From NCBI GenBank assembly GCA_964525675.1, contig CAZGJW010000017.1, forward strand, positions 1 to 34,774: 34,774 bases of DNA, written 5' to 3'. This document shows, piece by piece, positions 34,176 to 34,774 of this stretch. Every line of letters begins with the position of its first letter. The first letter of the stretch is position 1. The notes beneath the pieces are model-generated. The model made no database searches. It was not told where the DNA came from and was given only the letters and a program-made list of their open reading frames with translations. The translations under genes were made by a program, and so were the position numbers. The DNA comes from CAYSRJ01 sp964525675 (lineage in GTDB: Bacteria; Spirochaetota; B62-G9; DRHN01).

Positions 34176-34774
34176 TCACTCCTCGATGCCGAAAATAACG
34201 GCGTTTCCGCGTGAAACAACCACATTGAAGTTCTCAAAACCCTCTTCGTTTCTGATACTGCTCATTACATCGTCGATAAGCTCCGTCTTCCGCCCCATGT
34301 AGTACACGTAATACTTTGCCTGCTGGGCTGAAGCGGAAACCTCTTTCATGCTCTGAAAATTGCGGGACTCTCGAATCGCGTCGGTAAAAGTCTTCAGCAT
34401 ATCATAGGCCGGAAGCCCCTGAACAACCACCTCGTACCGTATTCCCTTCTCGTAGGCCTTCATCATATAGGAGCGTGCGAGGGTTATAACGGGCTCGGTC
34501 GCCTTCTCGACAGCCGTTTCCACTGCCTTTCTCATTGCAGCGTCCTTACCGCTCGCAAGTCCAAGCCTGCCAGAATAACCTGTTTCGGTTCCGAGCCCAC
34601 GCGCCGTTGCGCTCTCAAATGCTTTCAAATCGATGGACGCTGATGCGAAATGGAGATTTCCCTCCTGGCCGGCATACTCGACGATACCGTCGACCACAAT
34701 GTACACATCTGCGTTCAAGGCCTGCGCAATAAGCTGAACCACACTCACAGAGCCCTGAGTCTCCTCATAGAGTT
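34176..34774 (-). CDS. uncharacterised envelope protein, N-terminus beyond window
   Basis: The frame stays open through the right edge, where it reads LYEETQGSVSVVQLIAQALN before ADVYIVVDG. At least 199 codons are visible. Conserved-looking segments include YIVVDGIVEYAG, AMRKAVETAVEKATEPVI and YYVYYMGRKTELIDDVMSSI, a pattern of alternating helices and strands found in spirochaete and other envelope proteins related to LPP20/FlgT-like domains. A GTG near 34748 is not the true start, since coding similarity in style continues upstream. It precedes the two lipoprotein genes by 63 bases, which suggests an operon. Function unknown; assignment to any named family is tentative. Confidence 0.72.
   Translation of the reverse strand, partial: LYEETQGSVSVVQLIAQALNADVYIVVDGIVEYAGQEGNLHFASASIDLKAFESATARGLGTETGYSGRLGLASGKDAAMRKAVETAVEKATEPVITLARSYMMKAYEKGIRYEVVVQGLPAYDMLKTFTDAIRESRNFQSMKEVSASAQQAKYYVYYMGRKTELIDDVMSSIRNEEGFENFNVVVSRGNAVIFGIEE

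Overview
The window looks like a chromosomal segment from a spirochaete-like bacterium. Several exported proteins carry spirochaete-style leaders: the binding protein at 25948-27030 has a signal ending in LFAAGTKE, the one at 12814-13833 ends in VYAGGGEKKGG, and LPP20-type lipoproteins sit at the right end. The taxon is an inference. There are no rRNA, tRNA or CRISPR features. Positions 8324-8423 are 100 Ns (a scaffold gap), so order and orientation across that point are less certain.

Left part (1-6111): a minus-strand gene runs off the left edge and fuses a serine hydroxymethyltransferase (GlyA) to a glycine-cleavage T protein (GcvT) in one open frame of at least 1072 codons. A clear sigma70-type promoter precedes it. 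Divergent from it is a two-ACT-domain GcvR-like regulator. A short OYE-family flavin oxidoreductase with an Fe-S motif follows, divergent from an Lrp/AsnC regulator.

Decayed stretch (6112-8423): this holds a C-terminal piece of a lectin-like surface protein joined to a short piece of a phosphomannose-isomerase-like gene, an intact MFS transporter, and a broken copy of a second MFS gene that runs into the gap. Both broken copies have intact relatives further right (10058-11260 and 18791-20086).

Sugar operon (8535-18476, minus strand): in transcription order it encodes a LacI regulator, a double-ATPase RbsA-type subunit, two RbsC-type permeases, a periplasmic binding protein, a fucose/arabinose-isomerase-like enzyme, a phosphomannose-isomerase-like cupin and a uroporphyrinogen-decarboxylase-like protein. 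It appears to import a sugar, isomerise it, and pass it to an uncharacterised step. A separate MFS gene lies upstream of the operon.

Second transport region (20321-28047, minus strand): DeoR regulator, Pot-type ABC importer (binding protein, ATPase, two permeases), glycerol kinase, and a class V aminotransferase inactivated by an internal deletion. A dispersed repeat with a tandem unit of about 76 bases occurs at 20121-20262 and 27134-27265, with a partial copy near 21131. One copy supplies the last codons of the deoR gene.

Right part (28211-34774): an uncharacterised zinc-cluster protein, a phosphonatase-like HAD hydrolase, a GNAT gene remnant cut by IS1634-type and IS91-type transposase fragments, and three exported or lipoprotein genes, two of them with lipoboxes and one running off the right edge.
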